Origin: Flavobacteriaceae bacterium
Lineage (GTDB): Bacteria; Bacteroidota; Bacteroidia; Flavobacteriales; Flavobacteriaceae
Direction of reading: 5' to 3'
Assembly (NCBI GenBank): GCA_016649785.1
Contig: JAENXB010000019.1
Location: 1 to 21,793, forward strand
Length of the DNA stretch: 21,793 bases
This document shows positions 1 through 8,493 of the stretch, in pieces; positions within the stretch are counted from its first letter, which is position 1, and each line of letters begins with the position of its first letter. The translations under genes and the position numbers were made by a program. The notes under the pieces are model-generated. The model saw only the letters and a list, made by a program, of their open reading frames with translations, had not been told where the DNA came from and ran no database searches.

Positions 1-63
1 AAAAGGTTTCGGGATATTTTGGAATTAAACAAAATGAGAATAGTAATTTCAAATAAATAGCAG

Positions 64-71
64 TACTTTTG
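64..71 (+). promoter_or_regulatory. Bacteroidota -7 promoter box for typA
   Basis: The octamer TACTTTTG matches the Bacteroidota -7 consensus TAnnTTTG exactly and lies 24 nt upstream of the typA ATG. No convincing -33 TTTG is visible at the usual distance, so the call rests on the -7 box and its position. Confidence 0.65.
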
Positions 72-95
72 CAGCCTTAAAAATCAGGCGTTTAT

Positions 96-1895
96 ATGAC
101 AAAGATTAAAAATATTGCAATTATTGCACACGTTGACCACGGTAAGACTACTCTGGTTGATAAAATTATGTTCCATTGCCATCTTTTCCGTGACAATGAA
201 AACAGGGGAGATCTTATTTTGGATAATAATGATCTTGAGAGAGAAAGGGGCATTACCATTACATCTAAGAACGTTTCCGTAGTATATAAAGATACTAAGA
301 TCAATATTATTGATACTCCCGGTCACGCCGATTTTGGTGGAGAAGTAGAGCGGGTATTAAATATGGCTGATGGGGTTCTGCTTTTGGTGGATGCCTTTGA
401 AGGTCCTATGCCACAAACACGTTTTGTGCTTCAAAAAGCGCTTGACCTGGGTTTAAAACCTTGTGTGGTGATCAATAAAGTTGATAAACCAAACTGTACT
501 CCGGAAGAAGTGCATGAAAAAGTATTCGATTTAATGTTTGAATTGGGTGCTGAAGAATGGCAACTCGATTTCCCAACCGTTTATGGTTCGGCATTAAATA
601 ACTGGATGAGCGATGATCCAAGCTTGCAAACCGATAATATAGAACCTTTACTGGATATGGTTTTGGAACACATTCCATCACCAAAAGTTTCAGAAGGAAC
701 CACGCAAATGTTGATCACCTCTCTTGACTTTTCTTCCTTTACGGGACGTATCGCCATTGGTCGTTTACAACGCGGAAAATTAAAAGATGGAATGCAGGTA
801 GCGCTTGTTAAACGCGATGGCAGCATCAAAAAAACCAAGATCAAAGAGCTTTTTACCTTTGAAGGTTTGGGTAAGAAAAAAGTACAGGAAGTAGAAGCCG
901 GTGATATATGTGCTATAGTAGGACTGGAAGGTTTTGAAATAGGCGATACTGTTGCCGATATTGAAAATCCTGAAGGCTTAAAAACTATTGCCATAGACGA
1001 ACCAACAATGAGTATGTTGTTCACAATTAACGATTCACCTTTCTTTGGGAAAGATGGAAAGTTTGTGACTTCCCGACACATTAAAGACCGTCTGACAAAG
1101 GAATTGGAGAAAAACCTTGCCCTTAGGATGGAAGAGACTGATAGTGCAGATAAATTCATCGTTTTTGGACGAGGAGTGATGCACCTTTCTGTTTTGATAG
1201 AAACCATGAGGAGAGAAGGTTACGAACTTCAAATTGGACAACCTCAGGTAATTATCAGGGAAATTGACGGTGTTAAATGTGAGCCTGTAGAGGAAATGAC
1301 AATTGACCTACCTGAAAATGTTTCCGGTAAAGCTGTGGAAATGGTGACTATGCGTAAAGGCGAGCTGGTTAGTATGGAAACCAAAGGAGACCGAATGGTG
1401 ATTCAATTTATGATCCCTTCCCGTGGAATTATCGGGATGCGAAATCAATTGCTTACCGCCACTGCGGGAGAAGCAATTATGGCTCATAGATTTAAAGAAT
1501 ATCAACCTTTAAAAGGAGGGATTCCAGAGCGTCAAAACGGTTCTCTTATTTCTATGGAAAAAGGAAAAGCAATTCCTTATTCTATAGATAAACTTCAGGA
1601 CAGGGGTCGCTTTTTTGTAGAGCCCGGAGAAGATATTTATGAAGGACAGGTAATTGGTGAAAATTCCAGACGTGATGATATCGCTGTGAACATTACCAAA
1701 ATGAAAAAAATGTCGAACGTACGTTCCTCCGGAGCAGATGATAAGGCAAAAATATTTCCAGCGATCAAATTTTCTTTGGAGGAAGCCCTGGAATATATTC
1801 AAAAAGATGAATATGTTGAGGTTACCCCAAAATTTATCAGATTGCGTAAGATTTATCTAACAGAAGCTGATCGTAAACGAAATAAGATCGTTTAA
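96..1895 (+). CDS. typA: Translational GTPase TypA/BipA
   Basis: 599 aa, the usual length for TypA/BipA, a ribosome-associated translational GTPase of the EF-G family implicated in stress and cold adaptation and in 50S assembly. The G motifs are all visible: G1 AHVDHGKTT (residues 11-19), G2 RGITI (51-55), G3 DTPGH (73-77), G4 NKVD (127-130) and G5 GSA (164-166). The EF-G-like domains II, III and V follow, and the C-terminal part contains the family's typical stretch around PSRGIIGMRNQLLT. The ATG at 96 gives the canonical N-terminus beginning just before KNIAIIAHVDHG. The gene has its own -7 box and ends at a strong hairpin, so it is probably monocistronic. No irregularity seen. Confidence 0.97.
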   Translation: MTKIKNIAIIAHVDHGKTTLVDKIMFHCHLFRDNENRGDLILDNNDLERERGITITSKNVSVVYKDTKINIIDTPGHADFGGEVERVLNMADGVLLLVDAFEGPMPQTRFVLQKALDLGLKPCVVINKVDKPNCTPEEVHEKVFDLMFELGAEEWQLDFPTVYGSALNNWMSDDPSLQTDNIEPLLDMVLEHIPSPKVSEGTTQMLITSLDFSSFTGRIAIGRLQRGKLKDGMQVALVKRDGSIKKTKIKELFTFEGLGKKKVQEVEAGDICAIVGLEGFEIGDTVADIENPEGLKTIAIDEPTMSMLFTINDSPFFGKDGKFVTSRHIKDRLTKELEKNLALRMEETDSADKFIVFGRGVMHLSVLIETMRREGYELQIGQPQVIIREIDGVKCEPVEEMTIDLPENVSGKAVEMVTMRKGELVSMETKGDRMVIQFMIPSRGIIGMRNQLLTATAGEAIMAHRFKEYQPLKGGIPERQNGSLISMEKGKAIPYSIDKLQDRGRFFVEPGEDIYEGQVIGENSRRDDIAVNITKMKKMSNVRSSGADDKAKIFPAIKFSLEEALEYIQKDEYVEVTPKFIRLRKIYLTEADRKRNKIV

Positions 1896-1920
1896 CAGTT
1901 TCAATTATATTTCATAAAAA

Positions 1921-1953
1921 ATCCCGGATTCAAATTGAGTCCGGGATTTTTTT
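1921..1953. terminator. Bidirectional rho-independent terminator between typA and ftsE
   Basis: An 11-bp stem (1921-1931 with 1937-1947, one G-T pair) with loop AAATT is followed by a run of seven Ts (1947-1953) and preceded by an A-run (1916-1921). It can therefore stop transcripts from either side. It lies 25 nt after the typA stop, between convergent genes. Confidence 0.85.
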
Positions 1954-1960
1954 ATGAAAT

Positions 1961-2045
1961 GAGCATAACGGAAACTCGATGCAAACACCAATGAAGATAT
2001 GCGAATTACATATGACCAATAAAAAACAATAAATATCTAAATATG
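1961..2045 (+). repeat. Intergenic leader-like repeat, copy A (orphan)
   Basis: The first 48 nt (1961-2008) match 13487-13534 (copy B) ungapped at 39 of 48 positions. The 28 nt at 2005-2032 match the reverse complement of 12377-12404 (copy C) at 26 of 28. Copies B and C end in CAATAA 9-10 nt before a real start codon. Copy A also has CAATAA 10 nt before an ATG (2043), but that ATG is followed by AAA TAG, so no gene starts here. A micro-ORF runs 1979-2032 (17 codons, beginning MQTPMKIC). The copy looks like the relic of a 5' leader stranded between typA and ftsE. Confidence 0.7.
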
Positions 2046-2074
2046 AAATAGTTTCAGTTATTTTTCTATCTTTT

Positions 2075-2758
2075 CTAAAGCGATTTTTGTACCACCTCAA
2101 AAACCCGTTGCCCGTCACATTTTAAGGTTTTAGACGGATATTTCAACAATAAGGCATAATCATGAGTTGCCATTAAGATGGTCTTCCCATTTTTGCTTAT
2201 TTCCTGTAACACCTCCATCACTTCTACCGAAGTTTGCGGATCCAGGTTTCCTGTAGGCTCATCGGCCAGGATCAATTCAGGATCGTTCAACAATGCCCGT
2301 GCAATTGCAATACGTTGCTGTTCACCCCCGGAAAGCTGGTAAGGATATTTAAAACCCTTGGTTTTCATTCCAACCTTATCCAAAACTTCATCTATCTTTC
2401 TATCAATTGCGGGTTTGTCTTTCCAGCCCGTGGCTTTTAAAACAAACATCAGGTTATCCCGAACATTCCTGTCGTTTAAAAGTTTGAAATCCTGAAATAC
2501 CACGCCCAGTTTTCGTCTTAAAAAGGGAATATCCTTTTCTTTTAAGGTGCGTAAATTATAATCTACTATGGTGCCTTCGCCTTCGGTGAGAGGTAGATCG
2601 GCATAAAGGGTTTTCATAAAACTGCTCTTACCTGTACCGGTTTTTCCTATTAAATAAACAAAATCACCTTTGTTGATGGTGAGATCAACTTCAGAAAGGA
2701 TCAGGCTTTCACGTTGGTAGATTGCTGCATTTTTTAATTCGAGGACGATTTCTGACAT
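2075..2758 (-). CDS. ftsE: Cell-division ABC transporter ATPase FtsE
   Basis: 227 aa when started at the ATG whose complement is 2756-2758, giving MSEIVLELKNA, the usual FtsE beginning. The frame stays open 31 codons further upstream, but that extension does not resemble a protein and would cross the likely promoter. ABC motifs: Walker A GKTGTGKS (38-45), Q-loop Q89, signature LSGGE (142-146), Walker B LILADE (162-167, catalytic E167) and H-loop H199. FtsE pairs with the membrane protein FtsX to regulate septal peptidoglycan hydrolysis. No ftsX lies in the window, so the gene stands alone here. A near-consensus -7 box (TACTTTTA on the minus strand, 2777-2784) precedes it. LolD-type ATPases are the main alternative. 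Confidence 0.85.
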   Translation of the reverse strand: MSEIVLELKNAAIYQRESLILSEVDLTINKGDFVYLIGKTGTGKSSFMKTLYADLPLTEGEGTIVDYNLRTLKEKDIPFLRRKLGVVFQDFKLLNDRNVRDNLMFVLKATGWKDKPAIDRKIDEVLDKVGMKTKGFKYPYQLSGGEQQRIAIARALLNDPELILADEPTGNLDPQTSVEVMEVLQEISKNGKTILMATHDYALLLKYPSKTLKCDGQRVFEVVQKSL

Positions 2759-2880
2759 GTATTGGGTTTTATGGGGTAAAAGTATGAAACTGACTTTAAA
2801 AAACGGGTGATTTCTAACAGGCTTCTTTTTCAAGGGCCAAAAATAATTCATTTGTAAGGATAACAGTAACTAATCAGTTC

Positions 2881-2923
2881 ATAAAATTTTGAGTGCCTAA
2901 AATAAAAGAGGCCAAAATTTTAT
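2881..2923. repeat. AT-rich imperfect hairpin
   Basis: The 11-nt arms ATAAAATTTTG (2881-2891) and CAAAATTTTAT (2913-2923) are perfectly complementary. Inside them a second short stem pairs GCCT (2895-2898) with AGGC (2909-2912). No T-run follows on the plus strand. It could be a terminator remnant or a protein-binding site; nothing in the sequence decides. Confidence 0.5.
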
Positions 2924-3188
2924 TGGTGATACAAGACGGTAAATTTTTTAACTTGTTCAATCCGCTAATTTTCAAATAAACTATGTTGTTTTGATTAATA
3001 TTAGACACTTTAAGTACTGATTGTTTATAGATAACGTTTTAAAACGCTTTTTGTTGAAGGTTTTTAATGGGTTTTTTTATCAAAGGTCGACACCTCGCTC
3101 TCATTATAAAGCTTGTCCAATAAATTCATTTTTTTTTTGATAAATAAAGTTCGGTTCCCGATTTTTGAATTATCCATTTTTTTTACTC

Positions 3189-3230
3189 CAAACCACAAAC
3201 CACAAACGACAAACTCCAAACCCCAAACTG
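3189..3230. repeat. Period-7 tandem repeat (CAAACnn x6)
   Basis: CAAAC starts at 3189, 3196, 3203, 3210, 3217 and 3224, exactly every 7 nt, with two variable bases between units. On the minus strand it reads as GTTTG heptamers. It is intergenic. Confidence 0.85.
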
Positions 3231-3309
3231 GCTTTTTCGGCAACAAATAAACACAAAATACCAGGGAATGTTTCAATTTTTCAACATTCACATAATTAAC
3301 AGGTTTTAG

Positions 3310-3342
3310 TTGCGTTATAAAATGAGTGTTTAATTATCTTTG
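3310..3342 (+). promoter_or_regulatory. Bacteroidota promoter of the TPR/OMP operon
   Basis: The -7 box TATCTTTG (3335-3342) matches TAnnTTTG exactly, and TTG at 3310-3312 lies 22 nt upstream, a plausible -33 element. A possible TTG start at 3340 falls inside this -7 box, which argues that translation begins at the ATG at 3367. Confidence 0.7.
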
Positions 3343-3366
3343 ATCCACCAACCTAAAATTTTTTTA

Positions 3367-6300
3367 ATGACACGAGACAAAGCTTCTTTATTTGTTGTTT
3401 TTTTCCTGGTTATCACTTCCCTTTTTTCTCAACAATCTGCTATCTATACAAATGAAATGGTAAATTTCAACAGGGCGTTGGAATTGTACAACAATCAACA
3501 GTACCTGCCAGCACAAAAATTGTTTGAAAGCGTAAAGGAGGAAACTAAAGATGAAAAAATCGAATCAGATTGTGCTTATTATATTGCCAATGCCGCAGTT
3601 AGGTTGGGACAACCCGGAGCCGATGAGCTGATGCAGAATTTTGTAGAACGTTATCCTACCAGTACCAAGCGCAATTCAGCCTTTATAGATGTGGCCGATT
3701 ATTATTTTCAAACCGGAAAATATTCCCACGCCAGAAAGTGGTATGACAGGGTGGACGAAAAAGGGATGAGCCGTGCAGAGAAGGATCGTTATTATTTTAA
3801 CAACGGCTATGCCTATTTTGAATCGAACCAATATGAAGATGCCCAAACCTATTTAAGCAAGGTTAGGGATTCTAAGGAATACGGATCTCAGGCAAAATAT
3901 TATCTGGGGTATATGGCGTATGAAGGTGATGATTATGAAGAGGCAAACCAACTTTTTGAAGAAGTAAAGGAAAATGATCGCTATTCAGAGAATTTATCCT
4001 ATTTCCAGAGCGATATGAATTTTAAACTCGGAAATTTTGAAAAAGCCATCACCCTGGGGTTGGAGCAGCTTCCTACCGCAAACAGGAATGAGATCTCCCA
4101 ACTCAATAAAATTATTGGAGAGAGTTATTTCAATCTCGAACAATACGAAAAAGCCATTCCTTATTTAAAGCAATACAAAGGTTTGCGCGGAAAATGGACA
4201 AATACCGATTATTACCAACTTGGATATGCTTATTACAAGCAAGGGGATTACGAAAGCGCAATTTCCGAATTCAATAAAATTATAGATGGGAAAAATGCCA
4301 TTGCTCAAAATGCCTATTATCATCTTGCACAATCTTATTTAGATTCAGATCAGAAGCAACAGGCACTTAACGCGTTCAAAAATGCGAGTGAGATGGATTT
4401 TGACGCTAAAATTCAGGAAGATGCCTTTTTAAATTATGCAAAACTGGGTTATGAAATAGGGAACAGCTATACCAGCCCATCTCAGGTATTTATAAATTAT
4501 CTCACAAAATACCCGAATTCAGCTTCAAAAGAGGAAATGGAAACGCTGCTTATCGATTCTTTTATCACCTCAAAAAATTACAAGGAAGCTATGAATTTGC
4601 TGGAGAATAACCGAAACTTCAGCGACAAGGTAGCCTATCAGAAAGTTGCGTATTACTACGGAATTGAATTATATGAGCAAGGGAATTACAGGGATGCGAG
4701 CATAAATTTCGACAAATCCCTGACTGAGCGAAGAGATCCTGTAATCACCGCAAAAGCGACCTTTTGGAAAGCTGAAAGCGATTTTAACCTGAACAGGATA
4801 CAGGAGGCTTTAATTGGGTATAAAGAGTTTTCCGGAATGAGCGGTGCAAAGGGCACTAAGGAAATGGAAAACCTGGATTACAATATCGCCTATGCCTATT
4901 TTAAATTGAAGGAATACGAAAGGGCCATTGACTATTTTCAACGCTATGCCAAGAACAGTGAAAAAGACAAAGCACGAAGGAACGATGCACTTACCCGTTT
5001 GGGCGACACTTATTTTGTAACCAGTAAATACTGGCCGGCGATGGAAGCGTATAATCAGGCCGTACAAATGAATTTAGGAAATACCGATTATGCCGCTTAT
5101 CAAAAGGCCATCAGCTACGGATTTGTAAACAGAAATGACAGTAAGATCGAGGACCTGAGCGGATTTATGAACAAATATCCAAGATCCTCCTACCGTGACG
5201 ATGCTTTATATGAATTGGGGAATACCTATCTGGCAATGGAAAACACCTCCAAAGCCAATGAAACCTATAATCGTTTGATCCGTGATGTTCCCGGAAGCGC
5301 ATTTGTGCCGCAGGCTATCTTAAAGCAGGGATTGATCTATTACAATAGCGGGCAAAATGATAAAGCCCTGGAACGATTTAAGAAAGTAGTGGCCGATTAT
5401 CCCGAAACTCCGGAATCTATTCAGGCAGTGACTTCCGCAAGATTGGTTTACATAGATCTGGGAAGGACAGATGAATACGCTTCCTGGGTTAAAAATGTTG
5501 ATTTTGTTGAAGTTACCGATGCCGATCTGGACAATACCACTTTTGAAGCAGCTGAAAAGCAATATCTCAATAATAACACAAGTGGGGCAATATCAGGATT
5601 CGAAAAATATTTACAAAGTTTTCCAAATGGGCTAAACTCCTTAAAAAGTAATTTTTATTTGGCACAAATGTATTTTAGGGACGACAAAAAGGAGAAGGCT
5701 GAAAAGAATTACAAATTTGTTGTTGAAAAACCCCGAAGTGAGTTTTCTGAACAAGCCCTTGCAAGATTGTCTCAAATCTATCTGGAAAAAAGGAATTATA
5801 AAGAAGCACTGCCTTTATTGAAACGATTAGAGAGCGAAGCCGATTTTCCTCAAAACGTGATCTATGCACAGTCAAATTTGATGAAATCTTATTATGAATT
5901 AAAAGATTTGAACCAGGCAGCCTCTTATGCCGAAAAAGTTTTGGCCAATTCCAACATAGAAAATAACGTAAAGAGCGATGCACAAATAATTATAGCCCGG
6001 ACAGCTTTTGAAACAGGAAACGAAAGCAGGGCGAAAACCGCTTATGCCGAGGTGTTGAAAATTGCAACAGGAGAATTGGCAGCAGAAGCACTTTATTATG
6101 ATGCCTATTTTAAAAATAAAGCAAGTAATTTCCAGTCATCCAATGAAGCCGTTCAAAAACTGGCAAAGGACTATTCCGGATATAAATTTTACGGCGCAAA
6201 AGGTTTGGTGCTGATGGCCAAAAACTTTTATGCACTTAAGGATTCTTACCAGGCCACCTATATTCTGGATAATGTGATCAAAAACTTTAAAGAATATCCT

Positions 6301-6387
6301 GAGGTGGTAAAAGAAGCCCAAACTGAACTCCATAAGATCAAGGCGATGGAAGCCAAAACAAATGCTTCTGTAGAATCCAACAATTAA
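3367..6387 (+). CDS. Secreted tetratricopeptide-repeat protein
   Basis: 1006 aa from the ATG at 3367. A TTG nine codons upstream is in frame but sits in the promoter. The N-terminus is a signal peptide: hydrophobic residues 8-20, probable cleavage around SLFS/QQ (21-22). The rest is an almost continuous TPR solenoid. Clear units contain YYLGYMAYEGDDYEEA, YQLGYAYYKQGDYESA, YNIAYAYFKLKEYERA and LKQGLIYYNSGQNDKA, following the W/LG-Y-A pattern. It is expected to act as a periplasmic or outer-membrane-associated scaffold. The next gene begins 31 nt downstream on the same strand and encodes an outer-membrane barrel, so the two are probably co-transcribed and may form a complex. No enzymatic domain is visible, and the specific role is unknown to me. 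Confidence 0.85.
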   Translation: MTRDKASLFVVFFLVITSLFSQQSAIYTNEMVNFNRALELYNNQQYLPAQKLFESVKEETKDEKIESDCAYYIANAAVRLGQPGADELMQNFVERYPTSTKRNSAFIDVADYYFQTGKYSHARKWYDRVDEKGMSRAEKDRYYFNNGYAYFESNQYEDAQTYLSKVRDSKEYGSQAKYYLGYMAYEGDDYEEANQLFEEVKENDRYSENLSYFQSDMNFKLGNFEKAITLGLEQLPTANRNEISQLNKIIGESYFNLEQYEKAIPYLKQYKGLRGKWTNTDYYQLGYAYYKQGDYESAISEFNKIIDGKNAIAQNAYYHLAQSYLDSDQKQQALNAFKNASEMDFDAKIQEDAFLNYAKLGYEIGNSYTSPSQVFINYLTKYPNSASKEEMETLLIDSFITSKNYKEAMNLLENNRNFSDKVAYQKVAYYYGIELYEQGNYRDASINFDKSLTERRDPVITAKATFWKAESDFNLNRIQEALIGYKEFSGMSGAKGTKEMENLDYNIAYAYFKLKEYERAIDYFQRYAKNSEKDKARRNDALTRLGDTYFVTSKYWPAMEAYNQAVQMNLGNTDYAAYQKAISYGFVNRNDSKIEDLSGFMNKYPRSSYRDDALYELGNTYLAMENTSKANETYNRLIRDVPGSAFVPQAILKQGLIYYNSGQNDKALERFKKVVADYPETPESIQAVTSARLVYIDLGRTDEYASWVKNVDFVEVTDADLDNTTFEAAEKQYLNNNTSGAISGFEKYLQSFPNGLNSLKSNFYLAQMYFRDDKKEKAEKNYKFVVEKPRSEFSEQALARLSQIYLEKRNYKEALPLLKRLESEADFPQNVIYAQSNLMKSYYELKDLNQAASYAEKVLANSNIENNVKSDAQIIIARTAFETGNESRAKTAYAEVLKIATGELAAEALYYDAYFKNKASNFQSSNEAVQKLAKDYSGYKFYGAKGLVLMAKNFYALKDSYQATYILDNVIKNFKEYPEVVKEAQTELHKIKAMEAKTNASVESNN

Positions 6388-6418
6388 TAAAATTTATCCT
6401 AACTTTAAGAACATATAT

Positions 6419-8128
6419 ATGCAAATTCCTTCAATAAAAAGAAGCCTGTTTTTAATTTCAATTTTATCCGGCGGGGTTCTTTTTGCCCAGGACAAACCTT
6501 TGGGAAGCGAGACCGTGATCGTGGTAAAACCATACACTCCTTCGGTAAACGACGCCTCTAAAATAAAGGAAACCCCCTCCCTTGGCGATTCTGTGCGTTT
6601 GGAGAAAAAACCCGTAAAGTACAGTGTTTTTTCAGTTCCGGTGGCATCAACTTTTACTCCGTCCAAGGGTCGCGCCACAACGGTTGAAAAGGCAAAACGC
6701 ATTAAGCTTTTTGACAATTACGTAACCTTGGGTTTTGGAACTTATTCCAGTATTCTTGCAGAATTTTATAGCAATTTTGAGGTGAGCAAGAGCGATAATT
6801 TTGGGGTTTTCCTCACTCATAATTCTTCCCAGGGTGGAATTGAAAATGTGCGTTTAGATGATAAATTTTACGATACCGAGCTCAATTTAAATTACAATTC
6901 CAAAAACCGGAAAAGTTCCTGGAATACTGAACTGGGCTTACAACATCAGTTATTTAACTGGTATGGTTTGCCCGAAGGAATGAATTTTTCAGATGAATTG
7001 GTCAGCGGGATAGATCCACAACAGAATTATTATTCGGCGTATGTAGGCGGTAACCTGGAATTATATGATTCATTCTTCGAAAAAGCTTCAGCGAAATACA
7101 GGTATTTCGGAGATTCTTTTAATTCTGCCGAAAATCATTTTAAGGCGGATGGTACTTTTGAAGTAGATATAGCGGGGGAATTGATCACCACTAAACTTAC
7201 TGCCGATGTGCTTAACGGAAAATTTGACAGGGGATTTGACAACACGGCCCAAATTGATTACAACCTGATGAATTTTGGTATCACGCCAAGTTTGTTGATC
7301 TTAAGGGACGATCTTACTGTAAACCTTGGAGCTTCTTTTTATTACGCCCTCAACGCCGAAACCAGTGATAATAGTTTTTATATATATCCACAAATTCAGG
7401 CCAGTTATAGAATGGCAGGAGAATATTTTATTCCATACGCAGGGCTGGAAGGAAGCCTGGAACAAAATACTTACTATGAGTTCGCCCAGGAAAATCCTTA
7501 TGTTTCCCCAACCTTAAATATTACACCTACAGATAAAACCTACGATGCATATATAGGAGCAAAAGGGAAACTGTCAAACTCTATTGCCTATAATTTGCGC
7601 GGAAGTTATGAATCTGAGATCAATAAGGCTTTATTTGTTCACAATCTTAGAAGTCCTTCAAATTCTGAAGGCTATTCCTATGGGAATTCTTTTGAAACGG
7701 TTTATGATGATGTTAATACACTTTCCTTTTTTGGAGAAATAAATGTTGATGTCAAGCGGAATTTCAAATTGGGAATGAATGCTACTTATTTTAGCTATTC
7801 TCCTGAAAATGAGGAAGAAGTATGGAATTTCCCAGAATTTAAAGCTTCCATACTGGCCGATTATCAAATCACCGAAAAATGGTTTGCTGGCGCCAATCTG
7901 TTTTTTACCGGAGAGCGGTTTGACAGGGAGGAATTTCTTGTTGGAGGAGATGTGCCCCTGGAAAGTTTTGTCGATTTAAATTTGAATGCGGGATATAGAT
8001 TTAATGATCAGCTTTCCATTTTTGTAAAGGGAAACAATCTTCTTAACGATAGTTACCAACGCTGGTCCAATTATCCGGTCCTGGGAATTCAGGTTCTGGC
8101 GGGAGCCACCTATAAATTTGATTGGTAA
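6419..8128 (+). CDS. Outer-membrane beta-barrel protein (TonB-dependent-receptor-like, no plug)
   Basis: 569 aa with a signal peptide (hydrophobic 9-22, cleavage VLFA/QD around 23-24). A periplasmic linker of roughly 70 residues rich in P, K and S follows, containing VVKPYTPSVNDASKIKETP. The remainder is alternating aromatic/polar beta-strands typical of an outer-membrane barrel. The last strand ends in an aromatic residue (GATYKFDW), and the stretch VKGNNLLNDSYQRW resembles the C-terminus of TonB-dependent receptors. No TonB box or plug domain is recognisable, and the length is below that of true receptors. It is the second gene of the TPR/OMP unit and ends at a strong terminator. Substrate and function are unknown. 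Confidence 0.8.
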   Translation: MQIPSIKRSLFLISILSGGVLFAQDKPLGSETVIVVKPYTPSVNDASKIKETPSLGDSVRLEKKPVKYSVFSVPVASTFTPSKGRATTVEKAKRIKLFDNYVTLGFGTYSSILAEFYSNFEVSKSDNFGVFLTHNSSQGGIENVRLDDKFYDTELNLNYNSKNRKSSWNTELGLQHQLFNWYGLPEGMNFSDELVSGIDPQQNYYSAYVGGNLELYDSFFEKASAKYRYFGDSFNSAENHFKADGTFEVDIAGELITTKLTADVLNGKFDRGFDNTAQIDYNLMNFGITPSLLILRDDLTVNLGASFYYALNAETSDNSFYIYPQIQASYRMAGEYFIPYAGLEGSLEQNTYYEFAQENPYVSPTLNITPTDKTYDAYIGAKGKLSNSIAYNLRGSYESEINKALFVHNLRSPSNSEGYSYGNSFETVYDDVNTLSFFGEINVDVKRNFKLGMNATYFSYSPENEEEVWNFPEFKASILADYQITEKWFAGANLFFTGERFDREEFLVGGDVPLESFVDLNLNAGYRFNDQLSIFVKGNNLLNDSYQRWSNYPVLGIQVLAGATYKFDW

Positions 8129-8151
8129 CACTTTCGAAAATTTAATAATAG

Positions 8152-8202
8152 ACCGAAATGCCTAAAATTGAGATCCACTCAACTTTAGGTATTTCGGTTT
8201 TT
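8152..8202 (+). terminator. Rho-independent terminator of the TPR/OMP operon
   Basis: 21-nt arms (8152-8172 and 8178-8198) pair with one G-T pair and one A-C mismatch around the loop ATCCA. The 3' arm runs into five Ts (8198-8202). It begins 24 nt after the barrel gene's stop codon. Confidence 0.9.
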
Positions 8203-8367
8203 AAGTCGAAAAACAATTCATTTTTGAAACATCCTTTCCAAAAGTAATTGCAGCGAGTTTTATTCCTTCGCCAAAGTCGGAACTATAAATTTAAATCTTC
8301 CCGGGAAGTTGCAAATGAGATAAACTTTTCCTTCAATTTGCACCTTAATGCCCCGAACGCCAATCTT

Positions 8368-8405
8368 AATGTTTAAAATAAAATATCTATTTTATTTTAA
8401 ACATT
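8368..8405. repeat. Perfect 38-nt AT-rich palindrome
   Basis: The 18-nt arms (8368-8385 and 8388-8405) are fully complementary around a central TC. It lies well after the preceding operon's terminator and about 90 nt upstream of the -7 box of the following gene. It could be an operator, a terminator for an unrecognised short transcript, or a cruciform site. Confidence 0.8.
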
Positions 8406-8493
8406 TCATAAACAGGTAGTTAAAAAAAATTATTTATAAATTTTTGGTTAAATTTAACATAATATTAAAACTATTATTTAAACTTATAAAATG

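Larger units (their letters stand above)
2759..3366. other. 0.6-kb intergenic region between divergent ftsE and TPR gene
   Basis: No convincing gene. The longest open frame (minus strand, 3064-3291) is built over a period-7 repeat and has biased, low-complexity content. The stretch holds the ftsE promoter region, an AT-rich hairpin (2881-2923), the self-complementary 12-mer CGTTTTAAAACG (3035-3046), the heptamer repeat (3189-3230) and the promoter of the TPR gene (3310-3342). Confidence 0.6.

Noticed and set aside
581..1207. 208-aa minus-strand open frame opposite typA
   Set aside because: It is fully antisense to the highly conserved typA gene and has no recognisable protein features.
2759..2851. 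31-codon N-terminal extension of FtsE
   Set aside because: The extension does not look like protein, covers the likely -7 region, and the downstream ATG gives the standard FtsE start.
3064..3291. 75-aa minus-strand open frame
   Set aside because: It is translated across the period-7 CAAACnn repeat, has no family resemblance, and its composition reflects the repeat rather than a protein.
3340..3366. TTG start for the TPR protein
   Set aside because: It lies within an exact -7 promoter box; the ATG at 3367 gives a normal signal peptide.
8275..8395. About 40 open minus-strand codons between the barrel and PiT-like genes
   Set aside because: There is no start codon, and the frame runs into the palindrome; too short to separate from chance, though it could be a gene remnant.
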